Shown here piece after piece: positions 17,415-24,646 of a DNA stretch of 57,631 nt. Both the position numbers and the translations under genes were made by a program. Under the pieces are notes generated by a model, which did not search any database, was not told the DNA's origin, and was given only the letters and a program-made list of their open reading frames with translations. How positions within the stretch are numbered: position 1 is the first letter of the stretch; the number at the start of each line of letters is the position of its first letter. The stretch lies in contig JAJDOK010000091.1 of assembly GCA_022340185.1 (NCBI GenBank), positions 1-57,631 of the forward strand, read 5' to 3'. Source of the DNA: Salaquimonas sp. (GTDB lineage Bacteria > Pseudomonadota > Alphaproteobacteria > Rhizobiales > Rhizobiaceae).

Positions 17415-18194
17415 TCAATTGCCGTTAGCCGGGGCGGGCACGTTCGCCCGACCGCGGAAATAGGATTGTACCCAGGGGTGGTCGTGGTGCAGCATGTCTT
17501 CGATGGTTCCGTCGGCGACGATGCCCTTGTCGGCAATCACGACGATGCGGTTGCAGATCGATCTCAGACTATCGAGATCATGGGTGACCATGAAGACGGT
17601 CAGGCCCAGCGTATCCTGCAGGGTGGCGATCATGTCGTCGACATCACCGGCCGAGATGGGATCGAGGCCAGAGGTCGGTTCGTCGAGGAAGACGAATTCG
17701 GGATCGAGCGCCAGCGCGCGCGCCATGGCGGCGCGCTTGATCATGCCGCCCGACAGTTCCGCCGGCCATTTGTCGCCGTCGGCTGCGGCAAGGCCGACCA
17801 TTTCCAGTTTGGCCACCGACATCTCGTCGAGCAGCCGGGTGGAGAGACCGAGCGCCTCGCGCATCTGGAACTGGATGTTCTGCTTGACCGTGAGCGAGGA
17901 AAACAGCGCCCCCTGCTGGAACAGCACGCCACAACGGCGTTCGAGCAGGCGCAGTTCGGCGAGGCTCAGCCGGCCGGTGTCCTGGCCGAACAGTTCAATG
18001 GTGCCGGCGCGTTTCGGCAACAGGCCGATAATGGTTCTGAGCAGCACCGACTTGCCGGAACCCGAACCGCCGACGATGCCGAGCACCTCGCGGCGGCGCA
18101 CGTCAAGATTGATGTTCTCCAGCACGTTGCGATCGCCGAAGCCGACGGTAAGACCGCGTACGCGCACGACCGGATTGGCGGGTTCGGCGTTCAC
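17415..18194 (-). CDS. mlaF: ABC transporter ATPase, MlaF-like
   Basis: A 259-residue ATP-binding subunit that powers phospholipid movement between the inner and outer membranes. Walker A is GGSGSGKS (42-49), the signature is LSGGMIKRAAMARA and Walker B FVFLDEPTSGLDP, with a switch histidine in FMVTHDLDSL. The LSGGM(I/M)KR form is typical of Mla ATPases. It lies between permease and MCE genes in the same orientation, 3 bp after the permease stop, so all three are one operon. A role in envelope integrity is family knowledge; lipid direction is unresolved. Confidence 0.9.
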   Translation of the reverse strand: MNAEPANPVVRVRGLTVGFGDRNVLENINLDVRRREVLGIVGGSGSGKSVLLRTIIGLLPKRAGTIELFGQDTGRLSLAELRLLERRCGVLFQQGALFSSLTVKQNIQFQMREALGLSTRLLDEMSVAKLEMVGLAAADGDKWPAELSGGMIKRAAMARALALDPEFVFLDEPTSGLDPISAGDVDDMIATLQDTLGLTVFMVTHDLDSLRSICNRIVVIADKGIVADGTIEDMLHHDHPWVQSYFRGRANVPAPANGN

Positions 18195-18197
18195 GGG

Positions 18198-19331
18198 CTA
18201 CATCCTGATCGCCGAGAAGAACAGGGCGAAAAGACCGTCGAGCATGATGATCATGAAGATCGACTTGACCACCGATCGCGTGGTGTGCTCGCCGAGCGAG
18301 GCGGCGCTGCCCCTGACTTGAAGCCCTTCATTGCAGGCGATGATGCCGATTACCGCGCCGATGAAGGGCGCCTTGATCAGGCCGACCCACAGATAGTCGA
18401 AGCTGATTGCCTCGCGTAATTGGGTGACGTAGAGCTGGGTGCTCAGACCGGCGTAGGTGACGGCGATGACCCCTGCGCCGACGAGAGCGGCCATCGAGCC
18501 GATGAAGGCAAGTGCGGGAAGCGAGACGACAAGCACCAGTATCCTCGGCAGGATCAGCACCTCGACGGGGTCGAAACCCATGGTGCGCAAGGCATCGATT
18601 TCCTCGCGCATCTTCATGGAACCGAGTTCGGCGGTATAGGAACTTCCGGTGCGGCCGGCGACCATTATGGCGACGAGCAGGACGCCCAGTTCGCGCATGA
18701 TCAGAAAGCCGATCATGTTGACGACGTAAAGGTCGGCGCCAAAACGGCGGAACTGGAAAAAACCCTGCTGGGCGATGATCACGCCGATCAGGAAGGTGAT
18801 CATCAGGATGATCGGCACCGCCTGCCAGGCGACGCGGTCGAACTGGTGGACCGTCGAGGTGAGGCGGAATCTCCGTGGATGCAGGACCATGCGGCCGGCT
18901 GCGGCGACGAGCGCGCCAGCCATGGCGAGGAAGGTCGTCACCTCGCGGTAAAGCGCGCGCAGGAAGGTGACGAGTGGCCATGGCGGGAATTGCCCGCGCA
19001 TCGGCGCGCCAGCGCCCAGATTGACCTGTGCCATTTCCTCAAACAGCGCCCGGTTGGCTGGCGCCATGCCCTCAACCCGCAACTTCCCTCCGTCGCTGGC
19101 GACATCGCGGCGAAAACGCTCCAGAAGCCAGGCGCCGAAGGTGTCGAAACCGGTGACCCCTGTCATGTCGATGGCGATTTCATTCGTCCCCGGCGGCGCA
19201 GGCAGGAGGCGCTGCAATTCCTGCTCGATCTCGCCGGCGCGGCTTGCTGTCCACGCGCCGGATGCACGGATGCGCAGCAATCCGTCCTTCTTGTCATATG
19301 CCAGCGGAGCGGGCGGGGCGCTATCGTTCAT
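18198..19331 (-). CDS. mlaE: MlaE-type permease with N-terminal STAS-like domain
   Basis: A 377-residue ABC permease. The first 105 residues form a STAS-like domain (AIDMTGVTGFDTFGAWLLERF) which in enteric bacteria is the separate MlaB protein; residues 130-377 form the MlaE permease with about five helices (QFRRFGADLYVVNMIGFLIMRELG; GSMKMREEIDALRTMGFDP coupling helix). Fused STAS-MlaE is common in alphaproteobacteria. It is the first gene of the operon, and the preceding 380 bp contain the inverted-repeat element described separately. The start codon ATG 19331 is weakly supported by ribosome-binding sequence but agrees with the domain boundary. Confidence 0.88.
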   Translation of the reverse strand: MNDSAPPAPLAYDKKDGLLRIRASGAWTASRAGEIEQELQRLLPAPPGTNEIAIDMTGVTGFDTFGAWLLERFRRDVASDGGKLRVEGMAPANRALFEEMAQVNLGAGAPMRGQFPPWPLVTFLRALYREVTTFLAMAGALVAAAGRMVLHPRRFRLTSTVHQFDRVAWQAVPIILMITFLIGVIIAQQGFFQFRRFGADLYVVNMIGFLIMRELGVLLVAIMVAGRTGSSYTAELGSMKMREEIDALRTMGFDPVEVLILPRILVLVVSLPALAFIGSMAALVGAGVIAVTYAGLSTQLYVTQLREAISFDYLWVGLIKAPFIGAVIGIIACNEGLQVRGSAASLGEHTTRSVVKSIFMIIMLDGLFALFFSAIRM

Positions 19332-19711
19332 TGGCAGGCGGTCGATTCATCGAGCCCGGAGAATAGAGCCGGTCATGTTCAGATGGAAGCAGTTTGATGG
19401 AATGGAGTTTTCGTCCTGGCAAGGAGAAGATCGCAGCACGATATGACTATCGTGCGAGGATTTCGACGCGGCCAGGGCGGAAAGAATATCCAAGCCGGGA
19501 ATGTGCAATCCATTGACATATGCTGAACTGCAATCGTGTGAACTTGCTCATTCGCGGCCTGGACAGCGTCGAGCGCCTAGTGGTGTCTGCACCGCGTCGC
19601 CCCGCGCTCCTTGCCAGACCGCAAAATACCGGCGTTCAAACGATTCCATCTGGACATGAACGGCTCTAGCAGGATTCGCCGTTGCCGGCACGAATTCCCG
19701 CTGTTGGCGGA
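19332..19711. other. 380-bp non-coding interval carrying an inverted-repeat element
   Basis: No credible gene on either strand. The interval separates two minus-strand units and must hold the mla promoter. Its main structure is the 305-bp segment bounded by near-identical inverted 33-34-bp arms (19364-19397 and 19636-19668). Confidence 0.6.
19364..19668. repeat. Inverted-repeat-bounded element, MITE-like
   Basis: The left arm 19364-19397 begins TAGAGCCGGTCATGTTCAGA. The inverse of the right arm 19636-19668 begins TAGAGCCGTTCATGTCCAGA. Over about 34 bp they differ at roughly three positions plus one indel. The 240-bp interior has no ORF of note. This could be a non-autonomous mobile element or two copies of a dispersed palindromic rhizobial repeat in opposite orientation. 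No target-site duplication is obvious. Confidence 0.55.
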
Positions 19712-20218
19712 TCAGCGGCGCTTCAGATCGATCTTGAGCGAACGCAGCGGCACAGCCTTGGTGGTAATCGACACGTTCTGGCGGGCACGGGAATAGTTGA
19801 CGAGCATCTTGCCGTTGACATTGCCGCTGACAGTGAAGTCCAGCTTGTTAGCGGTAGCCACGCCGGCGATGGAGCCGGCTGCATTGAAATATTTCTCCTC
19901 CCAGAAGCCGAGCAGATGGCCGGCATTGGACGACAGGCGGGCCGACATGCGGATGTCGCGCTCGCCGCTCTTGCAGCGGATCGACAGACGCAACTGGATG
20001 GAGTTGCCGGAATAATCGGCGTCGCAGGCGATGCGCTCCTTGGTGCCGTCATCCATGGTCATGATGCCGCCGCCGCCCCATTTGCCGATCAGTTGCGAGA
20101 ACGGGTTGATGGTGGGTTCGGCAGCGGAACCGGCTGCGGAAAGCGCGACAATGGCGAGACCCAGGGCAGGGACGAGGCTAACATGGAATGCATTCCGGAC
20201 GCGGAAGGTGAAGTTCAT
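19712..20218 (-). CDS. Small exported protein of unknown function
   Basis: A 168-residue protein with a signal peptide of about 33 residues (hydrophobic core SLVPALGLAIVALSAAG, end AGSAA). The mature part is beta-rich with phrases LIGKWGGGGIMTMDDGTKERIACDADY and LSSNAGHLLGFWEEKYFNAAG. This resembles periplasmic lipocalin-like proteins of rhizobia with a conserved GxW start, but I cannot name a family with certainty. I chose ATG 20218, which has a GGAGA box 9 bp upstream and puts the signal peptide at the N-terminus; a TTG at 20251 would add 11 unlikely residues. It lies 63 bp from the end of phaC, in the same direction, so it might be read through from it. Confidence 0.65.
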   Translation of the reverse strand: MNFTFRVRNAFHVSLVPALGLAIVALSAAGSAAEPTINPFSQLIGKWGGGGIMTMDDGTKERIACDADYSGNSIQLRLSIRCKSGERDIRMSARLSSNAGHLLGFWEEKYFNAAGSIAGVATANKLDFTVSGNVNGKMLVNYSRARQNVSITTKAVPLRSLKIDLKRR

Positions 20219-20281
20219 CTCGATCAATCTCCAAGAGGGTCCTGCCCCCAAACAGTGGCAGTGATAGAGAGTTATACCGGT

Positions 20282-22159
20282 TTAATGCTCAAGCACATAG
20301 GTGCCGGGCGCCGGACAAAGCGGCTCGTAGGGCGCGTGGCCCATCGGCGGCGGTGCAACATCGTCGCTTGAGTGACGCGCCAGCCATTCGGCCCAGACTG
20401 GCCACCACGAACCTTCTTCCACCGGGGCATTCGCAGACCACTGATCGGGGTCGGGATGGACCTGGCCGTGGCGGTATTCGAGCCGGCGGAAGGACCGGTG
20501 CCGATGTCCGGGCTCCGACACGATGCCGGCATTGTGGCCGCCGGAGGTGAGAACGAAATCGACATCGGTGTCGAAGAGATGGATCAGCTTGAATACCGAA
20601 TGCCAGGGGGCGACATGGTCCTTCTCGGTGCCGACCGCGAAGACGGGCGTGTGGACATCTTCCAGATGCACCGGTTCGTCGCCGACCTTGAAGCGGCCCT
20701 GCGCCAGGTCGTTCTTGAGGAAAAGCTGGCGCAGATATTGCGAATGCATGCGGTAGGGCATGCGGGTCGGGTCGGCGTTCCAGGCCATGAGATCGGACAT
20801 GCCATCGCGGTCGCCGAGCAGGTATTCGCGCACGATGCGTGACCAGATGAGGTCCTGCGAGCGCAGCATCTGGAAAGTGCCGGCCATCTGACGCTGGTCG
20901 AGATAGCCCTGACGCCACATGATGTCTTCGAGGAAGGAAACCTGGCTCTCGTCGATGAAGAGGCCGAGTTCACCGGGTTCCTCGAAATCGACCTGCGCGG
21001 CGAACAGGCTCACGCTGGCAAGACGTTCATCGCCGTCGCGCGCCATTGCGGCTGCGGCAATCGACAATAGCGTGCCGCCCAGGCAATAGCCGACGGCGTG
21101 GGTCTTGTGGCCAGGGCAGACGGTCTCGACGGCATCGAGGGCGGCCATGACGCCGAGCCTGCGGTAGTCGTCCATGCCCATGTCGCGCAGTTCAGAACCG
21201 GGATTGCGCCAGGAAATGCAGAAGACGGTGAAGCCCTGGTCGACCAGATAGCGCACCAGCGAGTTGTGCGGGGACAGGTCGAGAATGTAATATTTCATGA
21301 TCCAGGCGGGCACGATCAGGATCGGCTCGGCCTTCACCTTGTCGGTGGTCGGGCTGTACTGGATCAACTCGATGAGATCGTTGCGGTAGATCACCTCGCC
21401 CGGCGTGACAGCCAGATTCCCGCCGACGGCGAAATCTTCCGTCCCAGCCGGTCCCTTGCCGGTCACGGTGCGTGTCAGATCGTCGAGATAGTGCGCATAG
21501 CCGCGCAGAAGGTTCGCGCCGCCTTCGGCAAGCGTGCGCTCGATCGCTTCGGGATTGGTGGCGAGGAAATTCGACGGCGCGAACATGTCGAGCCACTGGC
21601 GGCTGTAGAACTCGACGAGGCGTTCATGTCGCGGCGAGACGCCGGAAATGCCGACGGTCGCGTTGTGCCACCATTGCTGCATCAGGAGAAAGGATTGCTC
21701 CATCATGGAGAAGGACAGCTTCTGCCAGTCGGGATGATGGAAGCGATGGTCCTGCGGCAACGGGGTTATGGTGGGTGCGGGTTCGTGTTTCAGGCCGCAT
21801 TCAATCAGGTAGCGCCTCAGCCGGGCCCACTTCTCGAATGCCTTGAGAAGATCGCGATATTGCTTGCCCGGCGCAATCGCACGATGCAGCGCCCAATCCA
21901 GCCACGCCTGGTACAGGCTGATCGGCGACAAGCCAAATGTCAGCGGCGCAAGGGCTGCGTGGATCTGCCGGTCGATATCGCGGAAAAGGGAAGCTCCATC
22001 CCCCGTATCTTCAAACTTAGCCGGCTTATCGATTTCCTTCGGCGGAGCGATCACCGAAAGGCGCCTGCGCTCCTTTTCGCCGGACCTTGCGGTGTGATCG
22101 GCAGAACCGCGCGCCTTGTGCGGGGTGATCTTTCTACGTTGCCGGGCATGCGTCGACAT
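20282..22159 (-). CDS. phaC: Class I poly(3-hydroxyalkanoate) synthase
   Basis: A 625-residue PHA synthase that polymerises (R)-3-hydroxyacyl-CoA into storage granules in the cytoplasm. The lipase-like box is GYCLGG with nucleophile C359; the triad is completed by D514 (GTEKDHVAPW) and H542 (SGGHNAG). The conserved Trp-containing PWIMKYYILDLSPHNS-type block is seen near 285-300. Length and the absence of a phaE partner indicate class I. The N-terminal 45 residues are basic and poorly conserved. The ribosome-binding site AGGA lies in a 14-bp tandem duplication directly upstream. The likely phasin gene is upstream on the same strand; phaAB are not in the window, although thiolase 44320-45501 could serve. 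Confidence 0.92.
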   Translation of the reverse strand: MSTHARQRRKITPHKARGSADHTARSGEKERRRLSVIAPPKEIDKPAKFEDTGDGASLFRDIDRQIHAALAPLTFGLSPISLYQAWLDWALHRAIAPGKQYRDLLKAFEKWARLRRYLIECGLKHEPAPTITPLPQDHRFHHPDWQKLSFSMMEQSFLLMQQWWHNATVGISGVSPRHERLVEFYSRQWLDMFAPSNFLATNPEAIERTLAEGGANLLRGYAHYLDDLTRTVTGKGPAGTEDFAVGGNLAVTPGEVIYRNDLIELIQYSPTTDKVKAEPILIVPAWIMKYYILDLSPHNSLVRYLVDQGFTVFCISWRNPGSELRDMGMDDYRRLGVMAALDAVETVCPGHKTHAVGYCLGGTLLSIAAAAMARDGDERLASVSLFAAQVDFEEPGELGLFIDESQVSFLEDIMWRQGYLDQRQMAGTFQMLRSQDLIWSRIVREYLLGDRDGMSDLMAWNADPTRMPYRMHSQYLRQLFLKNDLAQGRFKVGDEPVHLEDVHTPVFAVGTEKDHVAPWHSVFKLIHLFDTDVDFVLTSGGHNAGIVSEPGHRHRSFRRLEYRHGQVHPDPDQWSANAPVEEGSWWPVWAEWLARHSSDDVAPPPMGHAPYEPLCPAPGTYVLEH

Positions 22160-22160
22160 T

Positions 22161-22188
22161 CGGGTTGTTCCTGGCGGGTTGTTCCTGG
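22161..22188 (-). repeat. Tandem 14-bp duplication spanning the phaC ribosome-binding site
   Basis: CGGGTTGTTCCTGG occurs at 22161-22174 and again, directly abutting, at 22175-22188. Read on the minus strand each copy contains AGGA; the proximal copy is 9 bp from the phaC ATG at 22159. The duplication therefore places two potential ribosome-binding sites in front of the gene. Confidence 0.6.
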
Positions 22189-22389
22189 GTGAGTGAGAAG
22201 ACTTTCATCTTCGCGGCGCCGGGGGTCGTTTACTCTTTAACACCACACACCTCTTCCCCGTCAGCCATCATGCGGTGACAGGCTTACCAATTTCCTTAGC
22301 CGGCTGGCCGGCCACTGCACGAACAACAGCAAATCTGCCATCGCCCGACCGTCGCCGGGCGCCGCATCGAGACCGTTGCAGCGCACCAG

Positions 22390-22779
22390 TCAGGCGACCT
22401 TTGCCAGCGCCATGTCCTCCGCCACGGCCCGGGTTTCGGACTGGATTTCTTTCGCCGTTTCCGATGCCAGTTTCGATTCAAGGCTCGCCAGCTTGCCGGC
22501 TTCGTCGCTGTAGTCGGTAATCGCCTCGCGAACGAAGTCGGCGTAGATGTCGAACATGTCGCCGTGTTCTTCGCTCGCGGCCAGATCATCCAGCAAGCGC
22601 ATGTCCTTTTCATAACGGCGCTTGAGGAAATCGAGCGTCTCGATCTGATAGCGCAGAACTATCTTCAGGCCGTGTTCCTGGAAACGGCTGAAAGCGAAGA
22701 AGGCGCGCTGTGTCTCGCCGCCCGAAAACGGAAATTGCGGATATGCTGGGGTCATTGTACTTGCAGATTTCCCGACCAT
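22390..22779 (-). CDS. phaP: Phasin, PHA granule-associated protein
   Basis: A 129-residue, mostly helical, soluble protein matching the phasin family that coats PHA granules and limits their size. It has an amphipathic middle with the pattern FFAFSRFQEHGLKIVLRYQIETLDFLKRRY and an Ala/Glu/Lys-rich helical tail (ASETAKEIQSETRAVAEDM). Start could be ATG 22779 or the internal ATG at about 22755 (MTPAYPQF). It is 230 bp upstream of phaC on the same strand and may have its own promoter, since phasin is normally made in excess. Family assignment rests on composition and context as well as sequence pattern. Confidence 0.8.
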   Translation of the reverse strand: MVGKSASTMTPAYPQFPFSGGETQRAFFAFSRFQEHGLKIVLRYQIETLDFLKRRYEKDMRLLDDLAASEEHGDMFDIYADFVREAITDYSDEAGKLASLESKLASETAKEIQSETRAVAEDMALAKVA

Positions 22780-23111
22780 TTGGGCACCTCCCGTCCTTGT
22801 CGGTGTTGCAAAAAGACAACTCGCCCGATCAATCGTCGGATTCCCCCCGCGTGTTGCCAGGTTACAGAAAGTCCGGATAGCACCCGGGAAACGTGGTTTC
22901 CTTGATTCCGATCAAGCCCGCAACCAACAATGATGCCTCCGGTGCGGGCTGAACGGTTTCGATTGGGCGTCCGTGCCGAATTATCGGCTTGAAAAACGGC
23001 GGTTTCGTGCCGGTTTGCTTGACATATTGTTCGTTGCTTCGTTCCGCCGGAATGTGTTTACTGATGTTTTGGGGCTGTCGGGCGGCCCCACTGTTCCTGC
23101 GAGTATGTGAC
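22780..23111. other. 332-bp divergent intergenic region between phaP and the secretion operon
   Basis: Holds the divergent promoters of phaP (minus) and the tolC-type gene (plus). A hairpin AGCCCGCA (22915-22922)/TGCGGGCT (22943-22950) with a 20-base loop is exact. A TTGACA at 23019-23024 could be a -35 for the plus-strand gene, but no good -10 follows at 17 bp. No gene was found. Confidence 0.5.
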
Positions 23112-24491
23112 GTGTCGACTCTGGGCGGAGTGAAACGGTTCTTGTTGGCTGGAAGCGCATTGCTGCTTGCCAGTCAGCCGGCTTTCGCCCTGTCGCTGAA
23201 AGAAGCGATCCAGATGGCGCTGTCCGAACACCCGCGGGTCGGCATCGCCCAGCAAAATCTGAGAGCCAGCGAATACCGGCTTGATGCGGCCAATTCCGAA
23301 TTGCTGCCGAAGGTCGATATCGACGCCGATGTGGGCAAGCAGTATGTCGACAGGCCGGGGAGCCTGAGCAAGGCGAACAATGCCCGCTGGTGGCTGCGCC
23401 AGCAGGCGACGGTCACCGGATCGCTGGTGCTGTTCGACGGAATGCAGCGCGCCAACGCCATTTATCGCGACGCGGCACATGTCGATGCCGCCTCCCTGCA
23501 GGTGGTGGCCCAGTCGGAAGCCCTGGCGCTGTCGGTGATCGAAGCCTATATCGACTACCGTCGGCACAAATACCTGCTGAAAATCGCCGACGACAACATC
23601 AATTATCACTGGAACATCCTGAAGCTTGCGCGCGAGCGTCTCGCCGGCGGCAAGGGTTTGCAGAGCGATGTCGACCAGGTGCAGGAGCGCTTGTTCGGTG
23701 CCCAGGCTGCGCGCGCCGAGATCAAGCTGGCCTCCTACGAAACCGACGCCAAGTTCAAGGAGGCGGTCGGTGTGGAACCCGGCGTCACCGAGCCCGTCAA
23801 CTATCCGTCCGGCATCCCCGCCAGCAAGCAAGCGGCGGTCGATCTTGCCAATGCCAAGAATCCGACGCTGGCGGCGAGCGATGCGGAAGCCGAAGCATTC
23901 GGCTTCGAATATGAACGCACGAAATCGGAACTTTTCCCGACGCTCAGCCTGGAGGGCAGCGCGCAGGTTGGACACGATCTCGATGCCGTGCCCGGGCGCA
24001 ACGACGATTACGGGGTCAAGCTGAGGCTCACCTGGCAAATCTACGACGGAGGATTGCGCACCGCGCGCATCGGCGAGGCGAGCGCCAATGCCGCCGAAGC
24101 GCGGCTCAAGCACGATCTGCAATTGCGGGAAATCACCAAATCGGTCGAGGCGACCTATGGCAGGCTCCTGGCAAGCAAGGAACGCCTGGACGCCATCAAC
24201 GAGCAGGTGGCCGCTGCCGAGCGCGTGGCCGCCAGCTACAAGAAGGAATACGAAGCATCGCGGCGCAGCCTGCTTGATCTGCTCGATGCGCAAAGGGCGG
24301 TGTTCACCAGCCGGTTCCAGCAAGCCAGCATTTCCGGGGTACGGTTGTTTACGGCCTATATGGTCAAGGCCGAAACCGGAACGCTGCTTTCCTCGATGGG
24401 CTTGTCGGCGCCGGCCGCAGATGTTGATTACGGCAATGTCTTTCTTCCAAGCAGCTTCAACAAGCCGTTGCAGATCGAGCCGCTGCGCTAG
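23112..24491 (+). CDS. tolC: TolC-family outer-membrane channel of a type I secretion system
   Basis: A 459-residue outer-membrane factor with two tandem OEP repeats, each a helical hairpin plus beta strands (first at about SLKEAIQMALSEHPRV, second after KQAAVDLANAKNPTL). The signal peptide core is FLLAGSALLLASQPAFA, cleaved near ALS. The start is uncertain: GTG 23112 and GTG 23130 both put the signal peptide at the N-terminus, whereas a longer reading from TTG 22989 adds an improbable cysteine-rich leader. It forms the exit duct for the ABC and HlyD proteins encoded next. C-terminal RRSLLDLLDAQRAVF fits T1SS-associated TolC members (LapE/BepC-like). Confidence 0.85.
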   Translation: MSTLGGVKRFLLAGSALLLASQPAFALSLKEAIQMALSEHPRVGIAQQNLRASEYRLDAANSELLPKVDIDADVGKQYVDRPGSLSKANNARWWLRQQATVTGSLVLFDGMQRANAIYRDAAHVDAASLQVVAQSEALALSVIEAYIDYRRHKYLLKIADDNINYHWNILKLARERLAGGKGLQSDVDQVQERLFGAQAARAEIKLASYETDAKFKEAVGVEPGVTEPVNYPSGIPASKQAAVDLANAKNPTLAASDAEAEAFGFEYERTKSELFPTLSLEGSAQVGHDLDAVPGRNDDYGVKLRLTWQIYDGGLRTARIGEASANAAEARLKHDLQLREITKSVEATYGRLLASKERLDAINEQVAAAERVAASYKKEYEASRRSLLDLLDAQRAVFTSRFQQASISGVRLFTAYMVKAETGTLLSSMGLSAPAADVDYGNVFLPSSFNKPLQIEPLR

Positions 24492-24588
24492 GTCCCATAC
24501 TCAAAAAGGTTTCAGGCGTGGCGCGTTATCCTTAACGAGATTGTAATGCGGCTCAGACTTCCGGCCCGCTGAATTGGGCGATACGATA

Positions 24589-24606
24589 GACAATCGACAG
24601 ATTGTC
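24589..24606. promoter_or_regulatory. Dyad upstream of the ABC exporter gene
   Basis: GACAATC (24589-24595) and GATTGTC (24600-24606) are exact inverse copies around a 4-base centre. The dyad lies in the 155-bp gap between tolC and the exporter gene, 40 bp before its ATG. Its compact spacing fits either an operator or a small RNA hairpin. Confidence 0.4.
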
Positions 24607-24646
24607 CAGCGGATGCGGGGTGCCGCCGGGCGGGAAGGTGGCAAGA

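Noticed and set aside
23019..23041. TTGACA as the tolC-type gene promoter
   Set aside because: No acceptable -10 hexamer at 16-18 bp, so only a partial match.
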